Below are positions 25,625 through 39,000 of a stretch of 64,000 bases of DNA, piece after piece; the first letter of the stretch is position 1; each line of letters opens with the position of its first letter. The position numbers and the translations under genes are program-made. The stretch comes from Arenicola marina (lineage: Eukaryota > Annelida > Polychaeta > Arenicolidae): the NCBI GenBank assembly GCA_964019135.1, contig OZ025248.1, forward strand, positions 15,569,574-15,633,573, written 5' to 3'. The notes under the pieces were generated by a model that made no database searches, was not told the origin of the DNA, and was given only the letters and a program-made list of their open reading frames with translations.

Positions 25625-26749
25625 CCAGCGGCCACGCTGTAACGGTACGGTACGCGGGGCCGTGAAATCACAGGCAGTGTGCCAGTTACGCCGACGGCAG
25701 AGGGACTTCGCATGGCTGACTGACCTCGCTTATTTCTACCTCGCAGCGAAATGACTGTGCATTTCATTCGCTGGCACCAGCGAACAGTCACCCTCTTACC
25801 CGCCCCCTCTTTCCTTCTCTTTCTTTCCCGTGGCGACAATATATTAGCCCTGCTGCAGGTTGGTTACAGTTCAAATTGCTGCCTTCAATAGGCGGAGAGG
25901 TTAGCCTAACGGTGCGAGGAAACAGCGATCGTCTTCAGCACCTTTAAATACGTGTCCATTTCACTCACGCCCGTTAGGATAACAGAGGATTGTTGTACAT
26001 TTCATGCCGTGGTGGCCACGCTGGGTTGTGTCGGGGCAGCGGACTGAGGTGTGAACGACTGAACACTCGGATATAATACACCTGTTGCCACTACAGTAGT
26101 GGTATTGACATATGAATGACTCGCCTAGCTGGACTGTCCATTGCTTCTGGTTGTACACAAGGCCACCAGCCACCCTGATCGTGGGTGTCCACAGCGACTA
26201 TGGGAATACCCCCATACTACCAAGTGCCCATACCCGCAGCCCACTGAGAACACACTTGTGAAACCTGAAGGAATATGTCTGGATATCTGTCGTACATGAC
26301 TCACCCTCACGACTACACTGTTTGGCGCAGCGTTGCTCATTTCACCCTTACATGTGAGTGTTGTTCACTGTTGGATAGATCTGCCGTTGTTATTTCGTAC
26401 ATATGTCTGTGTAAATTTCACCCAAAATTGCGTGTAACTAAGTGATATTGATTAATAATTAATACAGGTGTATGACCTCGACACGGCGCAGTGGTCAGGG
26501 TTATTGGGTTCCCTGACTCACCTGTCCCATTCCATTGGCCGTGTTAATTACATCGGTCACCAGCAGAGATTGGTTGTTGAGCCAAGCAACGCGTGGCCGC
26601 AGTATTGGTTCTCTCGCTTATGACGTCATACTTGGACGCTCTCTCCGGCCATACAAGACACCGTGTGACGTTGTATAGGCTTTGTAACCTACACTGCCAG
26701 TTATTTGGTTGGTCGGTTTCATCTGCCATGAAAGCACCACAAAATCGAT
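25625..26749. other. No feature recognised
   Basis: Unique-looking sequence before FRMD4 exon 1; includes TGACGTCA at 26621. Searched for the missing FERM_N exon without success. Confidence 0.45.
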
Positions 26750-26840
26750 TATTGTGGTAATTCGGATGTCGATGTGAGTCAAACGTGAGCTATAAATAAA
26801 CAATGGTTCGCCCAGACATCGAAAAAAGATCACTATGAGT
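26750..26840 (+). repeat. Dispersed repeat A, copy 2
   Basis: attattgtggtaa, gtgagtcaaacgtgagctat, aacaatggttcgccc. About 75-80% like copy 1 by eye. It lies 120 bases upstream of FRMD4 exon 1. Confidence 0.7.
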
Positions 26841-26959
26841 GAACAACAGTGTCCCTCTGTGTACATACCTCATATGAACACGACTGTGTTCTGCACTGGT
26901 CTATCGGTATGTTGTTTGTTGTTTACTAGTCTGTTGATATATTTGTTTGTTGTTTACAG

Positions 26960-27052
26960 AGGCCATCACCACTGGCTGCAGCTGGACCGCAAAGTCCTCG
27001 AGCACGAGTTCCCCAAGAAAGCTGGCACCATCAACTTGTACTTCTCTGTCAG
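26960..27052 (+). CDS. FRMD4: FRMD4 exon 1 as seen: end of FERM F1 lobe
   Basis: Acceptor tgtttacag, donor AG|gtagga. The exon starts with one base completing a codon and ends with two bases of an Arg codon. It encodes GHHHWLQLDRKVLEHEFPKK followed by AGTINLYFSV, matching the FRMD4 stretch just after the 'DET' of the F1 lobe. By family comparison the preceding exon should end with an Asp/Glu-Thr whose last codon is split after two bases. An alternative acceptor two bases downstream (acagag) would shift the phase and is less likely. Confidence 0.9.
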
Positions 27053-30000
27053 GTAGGACATCGGTACCAGAACGGGCAGATCATGCAACATATTAATCGT
27101 TTCATAAAATGTTTATATTATTGATTAATTAATAACACGCTGACGGGTGACGCTTGATATTTCTGTGGTATTAATTAAGGTGTAGGCGGATGGTGTATTG
27201 CGCAGGGTAAGGTCCGAGGCTCAGAACATATTACCTCCGCACTTGTGGATTGCTGGTTGGCCTTCATTGCCTCAAGTCTATGATAACTGATCACTGATCT
27301 GTAAGCTCCAATTTCTATAAATTTGGTCCCGCAATATAGTTGACGTGCTTCGTGGCCGCTAGATGGCGCCGAACCAGCAGAGGCGCGAGAGCTCTCCATC
27401 TCCATCCATAACCATAACAGCGCCATCTGGAATGAGAATGACTTGGCGGCGTTCATAAAAGACTATGTGCCTTTATAGGTAGTGCGCGTGTGTGTGGGGG
27501 GGGGGGGGGGCGACCGGTGCCTAGCTATATTGACCCCTGGCGGTGGCACTCTGACTTTGCCATGTTATTTGCTGCCGCCGGTCACCCTCATAAAAAGGGT
27601 ATTTCGGGAGGGTGGTGGGGGTGTGGGGGGGGGGGGGGGGTCTCCAGCAGCTGGCCATCACCCCGCCTTTGATCATGCGACAGTTAAGCCACAGGCTCAT
27701 TAGGCGGGTCGTATAACGGGCTTTCAGGCCGCCCTGTGCTCTATGGGATGTCTACGTGTGTGACTTGTAGGTGGACCTCTGAAGAGAACGACAGGGTATC
27801 TGGTACCCTTGTAGCGCCCAAGTAGTGCCTCTCTGAGTGGCCGCTGGGTGTCACCACCCGAGGAGGACTCAGCATATTTGTGGTCGGAGCCATACCGCCA
27901 CTGTACTCCTTCGGTACGCGATAATTAAAGGCCAGAATCTGCCGACCATCGTGGTTCGCACGTATGACTCACTCACTCCTGGCGGGATGATCTAAACATC
28001 TTTACCAACAAAAGTTCATTCGCGTTGACCTACGTGCATCTCGAGCTTGCGTCCCAGTGACATCCGCGCTGGGAATGTGTCATCAGCCCACCAGGTGGCG
28101 ATAGTAATCGTCAGTGCCAATCTCTACTTGTCTGTTATAGGTTCTTCATCGAGACGATTGCATATTTACGGGAGAAATCAACCATAGAACTCTTCTACCT
28201 GCAAGCCAAGCAATCGGTGTTCAAGGTAAAGTTTCGTCGCTGCGTGTTAACATCCATAACCTTTAATTTAACCATATTTATTTAGTCAATTACAGATTAC
28301 AATCTCTCGTGAAAACTTTTGACATCTTACGCTGTTCACTGTCCGGGGTAACTTCTTTCGTGAATATGTTTGCATCATGCAACGTTTAAAATGCGGTTGG
28401 TCGTGAATATGCTCTTATGAAGTAAAGAAGGAGTGTTTTAGGACCTTTAAATAGTGAAGTACAGCACCTGAAAAAAAAATCTCGCCTCAGTGATGGCCAT
28501 ATGTAGCCTCGTTAAGCCGCAATCAAATGAAATCACAACCATATATAGCCATAACTGTTTATCATTGTCACCATGTCAGTTACATGGATGTTGAGTTTTT
28601 GCTGTCATGAATGAAGGTACAAGGGGTGGTTGTGAGTTTTTGGTTGGGGTTGGGTCGGGTAGAGTGTGCCGGCACACACACACACACACACACACCGACA
28701 CTGTTAGCGTGGGGCCATCGCCATCGCCACCGGCGCACCAACCGTATTCACCTAGGGCACTCGACCGTTACGCCCTAACCGCCACGGATATTTTATTTCT
28801 ATTTCAAAAATAAGCGGTTGAAAGGTGCGCTGTGGAAAGATACCACCCCCCCCCCCCCCCCCCTTGTCCCCACCCTTCGCACCATACCGTGTCAGTCACT
28901 TGTCGCGTACCACCACATACCGGGAAGGAAGCCCTGGTATCGAGGCGTCGTGGCCTCAGGCTGAGCAGCATGGTGATTGATTCTGTCCATTCGCCTGCAG
29001 TTGTACTACACCTACCGATGTGTACATCATAACCATATGTGTATGTACATGTATATGACCAAGAGCCTGTGGCTTCAGAAGGTCGTCTTTGACTGTGTCT
29101 TAGGCGCGCTGAGGTGTCTCACGGAAGATCGCCCCCCCCCCCGCCCCCTTCCCCTCAACCCCTGTGTATACCACAAATATGACTCCGAATCTCTCATCTT
29201 GGTCTCCATGGGAGCTGAAACATACTGGGGGTGGTTATAATGAGGGCGAGCCTCCCGTATGTTGTCCCTGTTGTCCAGTCTCCATGGCCGATTCCGCTCG
29301 TGCCGCTCCCGGGGTCTGCTGTGTAGTGAGCCAAATCGTACTCTAGGCCGACATCTAATCACGCCTTTGAACTCGGCCCACATTAACATGAGGTACATAC
29401 GGGGCTTTGTTTAATGTACAAGAATCGTGGGATTGTTCGGCGCAGGAGATATGGGGCGGGGTGGGGTGGGGTGGGGTCATGTCGAAATAATAGGGCGGGG
29501 TTGGGTGGGGTGGGATCATGTAGATGTTGTAATGGGGGGTGGTCATGCAAATGGTACAGTGTGGGCTAGTGTTGGGGACTGCCACTATGCTTGGAATGTG
29601 AACAATACTGACAATGAAAGCCACTGTAGCTATGTTGGCGTCCCGTCACTCAGAGTATAACGGATTCACTGTTAAAGTCTTCATATCATGTCGTCCGTCA
29701 TTCAGACACACACGTTAGCCCCGTTTGAATGTATGAATAACAAGTCACGGGCGATAATACGTCGAGTAAAGATACCCTTTATAGTACTCTCCGGTAGGCG
29801 ACACTGTTTTGTGCTTGAGGATAGTCGAGTGTATGTTCTGGACATCCCTGCTTGATACAGTAATCCTAGTGTACACAGTTGTTTTCACGCCGCTTGTCAT
29901 ATTGGGGCGGCCACCTTATTCCAAGCTGTTCCCTATTTTATGGTATACTATACTAATGGCTATGCCTCTATGTGTAAGACGCCATTGATAGCCACTTTGT

Positions 30001-33000
30001 GGGCTAAATTGCTATTATAGGTTCACCGAGAATACTAATCAATGGTGATGTATCTTAATGGTATGGCTTTTCGGTGCAATATCGACTTGATAATGGGTTT
30101 CAGTAGACTACCTCTTTCACCTTTAATCTGCTGACTGTACTTTGGGAAGCGACAGTTCTACCTAACTAATGGCTTTGGCTTCTCGTTCTTTGCAGGGATT
30201 GATAGAAGCGGACAGTGAGAGTGCCTTTGAGTTGGCGGCGCACGTGCTCCAGGCTACGTACGGGGACCACACGGAGTAAGTACACGGGGCCCCGCGTCGC
30301 CATCCTGTGACGTCACACCAGTTGCATATCCTGTTTGTTGTTTATCGTGGCCTCGGGGCAGTAAAACGAATTCATGAGCGGTACTTAAGTAGCCCCTCTA
30401 TATCCCTGTGTCCTCTCCGGATTGAGGTCTGGTCTGTGGACTACAATATGGTTTACGTATGAATGTTAATATGGAATACCAACAGCCACCCATGTAACGC
30501 AAACCATCGTATTTCATGCGCGTTGAATATAACTGTATTACATTTATTATTTTCATTAATTGTTTTTTCTTTATTGCTTGGACATTAACATTAATCCACA
30601 TGTTCTAGTCAGATGCTTGTGGCGTCAGTCGATACCTAATAACCTGTGAGGCGTAAGTTCAGTGGTTGATCCTCTGTGTGTTTTAGTGACGCCACAGCCA
30701 AGAAACAGCTCAAGAAGCTGCCAGTGCTTCCCGTCAGCGTGCTGAAGGAACACCCGTCCATCGCCTTCTGGTGAGTGCCACTCTGTCACTACCGTGGCTC
30801 TTTTGCAAAGAGTAAAGGAACCAGCCGAGCTCGCAGATTGCACGTTTTACCGTTTCCAGATGTTACGGTGAATGGTTTGACTTGACACTACCCCACATGA
30901 CTGACTGTTATGGTGAAGCCTTCATTTTCATTGCATCTGGATCTACTTGGCCCAGTTTGATTGTGTGCACAAAGGTGGCCTAAACCCCAGATCCATCCAT
31001 TAGGGTGATAGCATCGGCGATTGTTACATTGCCTCAATTATCAAGCTTTATTCATGGTCTGTAAAACAGATCACACCCGCACACCCACCCAGACCCCGAG
31101 CCCTGATCTTGGGTGGTGGGGGTGGCGCTTTGCCATGTGTTGACCCTCCCATGAGACGCCTGGGTACCCTCTCCAGTCTAGTGACGGCTCTAGAGCAGCG
31201 CCGGGCAGCTCGCCTGAAGGGTCGCGTCCTCCTGATCCCTGTCCCGACATGCGTGCCTGCTCCGTCCACGCACCACGCACCCCCGGGCCATCCTCGCCAT
31301 ATCCGCGCCCGATCCGGTCCCAACGCGCCTCCTCTTGCCCCCCCCCCCACCCATGCACCATTCCCACACCACTCCCTTCCTCCCCATGCCGCCTCCCGCC
31401 CTCTCTTACTCCAAGGGTTTACTCCGTTTTGCGCATGCGTGATGACTGCGCGCGCCTCGTGTCGTGTCAGACGCGCTCTGCGCTCCCTGATCCCAGATTG
31501 ATTTGTCGTCTGCGAGGGATCCTACCACCCCGCCACCCTTCCACCCTCTCCCCCTACCATTTTTTTTCTACTTTTCTCTCCGCCCCATATGCCATTACCT
31601 TAAAAAACGCGCTGTGCTATCAGAAACCCATATAATTGGTAGCGACCCAATAACGTTCATTGTGCTGATCACTATGGTAATATTTGTGTTGCCCGTCGTC
31701 AAGGCAACGAATGGAGTGACGGAGGGCGGGGCGGGAGGTCGTGCTGGGAGGGTGGATGGAGTGGTGGTGGTGGTCCAGTGATTGTGGAAGCTCGCCCCAG
31801 CACGTGTTGAGGGTGGGTGGGGTATGGGACTCTTCATCTCTCGCCTCCTCCCGGCTTATTACTATGTGAAAACCACGCCAGAGGACTTATTGAAAACAAT
31901 CTTCTGGTATTAAAAATGTGGGTGGTGTGTTTGAATCAGGGCTTGTTAAGGCTGACAGACTGGGGAAATTAGTGGGCGTTTTTGTTTTTGGTAGTTTTCC
32001 TAGTAATGGATATTTTCTTAATCCCTCGTTGCCTGCGTTGCTTATAACGTTCCAACTACTATCCCACCCCTCACCCCACCCCTTTCCCCACCCCTCACCC
32101 CCACCCCACCCCTCACCCCACCCCTCACCCCACCCCTCACCCCACCCCCATCCCTCAACACGAATGGATGTTTCTTGGCAAGAGTTATTTGACCACAAAT
32201 GTGGCCTAAACCCCCAAGCTGCCCACCTGTTGTTCCTGGATACTGGCGCTCCCCATCGCTGTGCAGTCGCTCAGTGCCAGTCACTTCCGTCACTGCATAT
32301 TGCTGCAGCCAAGTTTTGCGGCCGCTCGTCGCGCGGAGAACACGAGAATTATCGATCTTGTAATCCCCCATTGATTTTACATATCTGCAACAATCGCTAT
32401 CTCAAAATAGAAGATTAATTACGTCTGGTTGTCGGTGAATTTTCAGACCTCATTGATAGTCGCCGTCGTCGATCTACCTTGTACAGTCTACGGGGACCTC
32501 CCCAAGCTCAGTCCTTTCGCAGGCTGAGTTACAGAGCAACATGTCATGGGTTCGAGCTTGCATCTGGGGCATGGTTCATTCAACCATACTTCCTTTTCTC
32601 GGTGAAGTGTCTTGGTCGAGTTTAGCATTCATGTACATAAAGGTCGTAAATAATATATATGTGCCATGAGTGCCGTTTTCTTGGCCAAGAGCGAAGTCTA
32701 AACATTGGCAGGGAGCAAGAGCTGTCCCAAGACTCGTTGTACGACTGCCAAAGCTGGACTATTGTAGACATATATACACAAGTAACCTAAAACAGTGATC
32801 ATTCGTCCATCCATCCTTCGTGCCAGAGTTTGGGGTTCGAGCCCCACTGGGCGAATACATGTACAGGATAGACACATCGAAGGGTTTTTTGTAAAGAGTA
32901 TTGGGCTACTTGGCTTGTTAAGAGTGTTAGGCTACATGGCTTGTAAAGAGTATTGGGCTACTTGGCTTGTAAAAAGTATTGGGCTACTTGGCTTGTAAGG

Positions 33001-36000
33001 AGTATTGGGCTACTTGGCTTGTAAAGAGTATTGGGGTACTTGGCTTTACTCTTGATCCATCCCACTGAGTTAACCTAGCCCTACAGTTTACAGCGGCCTT
33101 CATAAACCGAGCGCCAACCACAAATCGACGGACCGACCAATTCAAATGTTCTTGGCCTTTAGACTTTATCGGTTCGGTTGAGGAGTTTGACTGTTCCACC
33201 CTCCAGTTCTGCACTCTGCCTCGGCGCGCGTCCCCGTGACCTTGAGAAGATTGACAGACGACACTTTACAATAGGCTTAGCGCCTATAGTTGAAGTCTCT
33301 GGTCTGTCCATCAAAGTGACGGCCCCCTTAACACGCCCGCTAACTCCCTGGCTGCCCTCACCCGGCTATTGGTATTTACTGCCGCGCCGCCTCGCTGTGT
33401 GCGCTGTATTCATGCGCCAGTAGATGCCGGTCGCGTCAGGTGTGACGTATGGGGACCTCCACATGTTGTGACGCACTTGATGAACCTATGCTGAGGTAGA
33501 TCATCGCTATGATCGCTATGATATTGCTAGGACACAGACTTCGGGAGGCGCGACCGACATCGGTTTGTATGCGCCAACACGTGTGGGAGTGGGCAGCATA
33601 TTGACTCTCATTGACTGCGGAAAATTGAAGTTTTAGCGATTTTTTGTTATCATTGTAAACCCACTGGTTTGAGGATGACGGGGAGGCGGTATAGGCACAG
33701 GCGGAGTGGGTGGGAGGGGGCGGGGTTGGATTTGGAGAGTGTCCGTCGCAGCTGTGTTGTAGGCGGCTCTGTTAAAGTGAATATTGGCGTCCCACGGGAA
33801 GCGCTGGAAACTTACATGGGAGAGGTTGTTGGTAGACAGCGCTAATCGCTAATGGAGGGTGTTTTCTCGGCTTTCGGAATATCTGGCCGCCTGTCTGTCG
33901 ATCCGTCTCTTTGTCTGTCTGTGTGTCGTACTCTTCGTATTGGCGACATATTCACGGTGGGTGCCTGTTTTACCCCCCCCCCCTCCCCCCATTGTCCATG
34001 CCGGTCAGTGGTGATGTGTCTGAGCTGTGGCGCTATGAGGGGGGCGCCGCCACTGGAGGGTCTCGGTACACAATGGGAGATGGGTACATCGCTTAACACT
34101 GGAGGCTGCAGCTGAGGTTACAGCCTCCCAAACGGTCGGGGCAAATAGCGGAAAGAGCTTGTTTCAGCTCTCCGGTGCCGCCATCTGGTGAACATTATGG
34201 AATGTATTCGGCACTGTGATGTTACACTTTTGTTATATTGCATATTTAGGTCATTTGTATTAGTCCTGCATGTACACGATGGGAAGTTTACTAATATTGA
34301 GAAAGCTATAACGTGATATTATATCTGTCCTGTTTGATGTCTTTGCAGTGAAGAAAATGTGCTCGGACATTACCGGAAGTTGGAAGGCCAGACACGTGGT
34401 GCTGCCATTGTCAAGTAAGCGTCCTGATCCCTCGCCCAGACATACAAACACCAAGAGGCCGATTGTGAAAAAATTGGAGTCTTTCATGATGTCTCGTAGA
34501 TAAATATACCTATGTTATAAGTGATAGTTCATATACATTGTACATTGATATATTCGGGGTATGATTTGTATATTTCAAAACCAAAAAAACAATTGTTGCA
34601 CAAACATGTGTTTCACCAAATGCAGCTTTGATCAAATCAGCTGTGTCCATGTCACTAGTATTTTCATCAAAATATAAAATTCATTCCCTAATACCAATGC
34701 ATAACAATTACAAGTAATATAGGTATTTAGGAAGAGAGAACTCCCGAAATTATAAATGCTCTCTCGAGCACTGTCTATAGTCGGCCGTCGTGGAAAGTGG
34801 TTGTAATTCCCCTTAACTAAATAACGGAATTGCCCCTGACAGAGATGGAATGAAAGATCTCTTGTCAAATGAGCCTAAACTTTGTGAGTCCGCGATTTTG
34901 CTGGCAGTATTGTCCATGCTTGTTGTTCAGGGAGATGTAGGCTATCCTGGAGTCCCAAAGATAAAAAGACCCATACAGATAACAAGTGGAAGCCAGTGTT
35001 CATGTCTGCCTCGCAGCAGCAAACCGTCTGGCCATGCGCTGCATGTGGGAAGTCGTTAAAAAACGTTTCTCGGCCTATAATTATTATCGTTTGTTTATCT
35101 TGAGAGATGGCCGCCAGTCCCTTAACCACTCGAAATATCGCCGTGGAAATGGATAAACGTGGTAAAGTCAGTGAAAGTTTGGGTGAAATCGCTTTCATTT
35201 ATCCATGAGTCACTAATGTGGAAGCAAAAACATGTGTTAAACTGCTTCAAAAAGCAGCAAAAGAGGAAGTACTTTCAAAGGCAGAAATATAATTAGTGAT
35301 ATGCTGAATTGAGTGCAACCCCCCTCCGTCCCCCCCGTATGTATTGTTTTGCCATTTCTTTGGCTGACAATATTATTTACACCATTGTTAAATTAACTGT
35401 CGCTGTCCCCGTTTTCAGTTCCTCTTTCAGTTTCCTGGAGTCGTGCATTTGTCAGCCTTCATTGGTTGGTAGGCAAGGGTGTAGCGTGTATGACCTGTCT
35501 GGAGAAACCTGTCATATCATTGGTTCCTTGTTATTTCAGTTATATGACGATCGTAGAGAGTTTGCCAACGTACGGGATACATTACTACGAAGTCAAGGTA
35601 CGTGAATTCATAAATTGAGTACTTGTTTCTTATTAGTGCAATAGGCATCGCGAACAGGTTTCCCATACGGCACGACTAGACTGATATGTGCCTGTTTGTT
35701 AAGTCGTCCGGGTTTTATTTGCACTGTTTTATGACGACTGGTAGACTCGTTTGTTTGAAGTGTGGGCCTCGGGGCTGATAAAGTGTCCGGTAGGAAGCCT
35801 TATCGGCTTTAGTTGTAGCCCAACAAATCAAAAGCGGGCTTCCGAGTTCTGGGGTCCGGGTTCTGAATTTAATACAATTACTGATGTAACAAAGCAATAA
35901 TAATAATAATAATTTAATATTCATGTTCATTCAACATACTCGTATTATTACTATTATGTTTATATTATTAGTAGTATTAATAGTAAGTAATAGCATTATT

Positions 36001-39000
36001 ATTAATAGTAAGTAATAGTATTATTATTAATATTAACAGTATTATTAATATTATTATTATTAATATTATTATTAATATTAGGCTAATTTCACTGAAAATA
36101 TAATATAATAAGAATTATATTATAAACTTTATTTGTACCAAAAGGCCTCAAGCCCACAGTAATGATAGCATTATTTTGATAGTTTGATGTTAATGTGAAC
36201 TGTGGGCCTCGGTGGTTATCTCTGTTACAGGACAAGGGCCACATACCCTGGTGGTTGGGCTTGAGCTACAAGGGAATCTCGCTCTATGATTACGCCGACA
36301 AACGGGTACCAAGACGGGTAAGTCACCAGGCTGTGCGCATGCGTGAGAGTCCCTCCTCCATGTCACCCTCCGCTGCGTTGGTTATTGTAGGAAGTTAATG
36401 AGTTATATGGGAGCTATACTGAAACAATGGTTCGCGCTATCGTGGTCGTCGTCGGAGAAAGGAATCTGAAATGACCTTCCCCCTCCCACCCCCGATACCC
36501 AGTTCACTGGCTTTATGGACGGGTCATTGTGGCTTGTGATTATGTAGCGTCATTTCTGAACGATCGATTACGTGTATTAAGTCGATTGAGTGAAAGTCGG
36601 TTTGACGATGTTGTAGCATTGCAAAAGACGGTAAATGAGTTCGATCAATCACGCTTTGTGTTTAACTGTGGCGGTATCAGTTCCCGCCAGGGGGCGAGAG
36701 TGGTATCGTAACTGTGATATTAGCGCCACTCAGTACCCGGATTATAGATAACACGTCGACGTATCTAAAGTGTTAGCTATTTTTTAAGTACAATTTACCA
36801 TGTGGCACTGTAAAAAATACTCCTTCGTAAATCTGGTTGATCGTTGACACCGTATCTTGATATTGATGGAGCAGCTCAGTTCTTTATTGTCTTGTTACGA
36901 CTGGGTTAAACACGCCGAAGCACAAATGCCTCTCATCCTTCGTGAGTGTTATTACTTGTGTGTTTCCTTCAGGTCTTTGCTTGGAAACAACTTGAGAATC
37001 TCTACTTTCGCGATAAGAAGTTCTCCATTGAAGTGCACGAGGCTAAACGGTGAGTCGATTCTCGGGGTCTCCGGGCTGCGGTGGGTTGGAGTGGGGTGTG
37101 TTGGGGGTGGGGTCAGAGTGGGATGGGGGGCTATGAGCAGGCCGGGCTGGTTGCCTTGGTGACACTGTCTGTCCCAGGGTGCGGCCGGCCGCTGCTCTGT
37201 CCATGTCCGTCTCAGCGGGGAGCACGTGTAGTTCCTAGTTCACCCTGTCCCTTGTCTCTCACATGTGTCTGTAGTAGCCTAACCCTAGGTTAACACGCCG
37301 TCTTAACACCATCAGTAGCAGTCTCTTCACGCCGTCGTTCACTCGCTCTCGCCGGGGTTAGCTCCACTGCCCCACGTCTTAACGCTAACGACGTGTTCAG
37401 ACTCTCTGACCCACGCGTCATTTAACACTACACTTGTCCACTTGAGGGCGCCACCGCTGAAGTGCGATGACGCGGTTGTCTCGGGTGCGGCCAAGTGTCT
37501 TGGTATCGTGCTAATGTCTATGAAATGACGGAGTAATTGCATTCTGTGCCAAGGACTAAACCAATGTTAGTCAATACAAAGCCAGGAATGTAGTTGGGCC
37601 ATTGTTTATGATGTTGCCATGGTTCTTGACCTTTGACCTATCTTCTCTCTGGTCGGGTTCTGTATCTGCACTTATATTCGTATGGCCGAAGTGAACTTAG
37701 CGTTAAGTTACCGCTCACAGTTTGTTCTCGTCGCAAGGCATGTTGAATGAATGTTTAACTTGTTGCACTTAGAGATAGTTGTATATAGTTGTCTGTTGTA
37801 CCTAGTAACACGATGCACGTTCCTGCATGCTCTCATGTGAAAGACATGATGTATCTTTTTGGTTTATTGTCTGGCGCCCCTGCAGTGTCACAGTGTCACC
37901 CCAAGTTGTTGTCATTCCATTGTATTCCTGGCCAGCGCTACCCTAAGATGATGTCAATCTGTTGTACTCACCAGTGTCGCCTCAGCTTTGTTGTTTAGTA
38001 CCAATCAAACTCACTCATAACCAATGTAAGCCCCAGGTTTGTGTCACTACTGGCGTTTGGTTTAGTGTCACTCCTGACTATGGATGGGCCAATCTTTGTC
38101 TAGTGCCACTCCTAGGGTTCCTAGCGTTCCTCCACACCAGGGTCACCCCTTCCTTGGCTTAGTGCCATGTCATCCTTCCTTGGTTTAGTGCCCTGTCACC
38201 CTTCCTTGGTTTAGTGCCCTGTCACCCCTTCCTAGGGTTAGTGTCCTGTCACCCCTTCCTTGGTTTAGTGTCCTGTCACCCCTTCCTTGGTTTAGTGCCC
38301 TGTCACCCCTTCCTTGGGTCAGTGTCCTGTCACCCCCAGGGTGACTACACCTCATGGCTGATATCTCCCATTATCCCGATGTCGTGTCCGTCTCCCGCCA
38401 CGTGGCGCATGCACAGTGCACAGCTGCGGTTGCTCTCTGGAGCTCTAAGTGCTCTTCCATTTAGATCTTTGACCATCGTGTTACCACTGCTATCGCACCC
38501 TATGTGTCTAGTCGCTTTGCGGGCTATCCGTCTTCTCCGTGACGACCCCACTGCCAACATCGTGACGTCTTTCCGTCGCATTCACTACTGGGTGTGTTTA
38601 TGCAAAGTGGGATCCCAAACCTCCCAGTGACCATATATCTCCGGTGTTTTGCCAATATGGATATGGTGTAGTTCCTGTCTTCAGGCGGCCACCGCGAGTT
38701 GTTAATTAACAGCGCTACAGGGCGCCGACTGTATAGCCGGATTGCAAGATGGGATATGTTTAATGCGCTTTGCATGCTGGGATGTGTTTAATGCGCTTTG
38801 CATGCCGGGATGTGCTACATACGCTTACCATGTTCTGATGCACTGTAGTCGTTCCCAACGTACTTAAGTGTAATGTGACGTACTTAAGTGTGGTGTGACG
38901 TACTTAAGTATGATGTGACGTACTTAAGTGTAGTGTGATGTGACGTACTTAAGTATGATGTGACGTACTTAAGTGTAATGTAGCGTACTTAAGTCTCGTG

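Larger units (their letters stand above)
30771..34348. other. FRMD4 intron 4
   Basis: 3.6 kb. Contains C-rich stretches (31265-31400, 31520-31560), a GCGCATGCG palindrome at 31431, repeats at 32064 and 32889, and a CTCF-like core (-) at 34177-34190. B-box-like ggttcgag occurs at about 32548 and 32836. No exon recognised. Confidence 0.55.

Noticed and set aside
31431-31440. NRF1-type palindrome GCGCATGCG as a promoter
   Set aside because: Single site in an intron without TATA, open leader or exon nearby; another copy at 36334 is likewise isolated.
34850-35290. Possible decayed zinc-finger or retro-element fragment (CAACGKSL in one frame)
   Set aside because: Frames shift and break, only one Cys pair is seen and I cannot name a family; left as a note under intron 5.
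35521-35605. Alternative frame of exon 6 reading LYDDRREFANVRDT
   Set aside because: The +1 frame gives the conserved FERM motif and closes both intron phases, so this one is a shadow.
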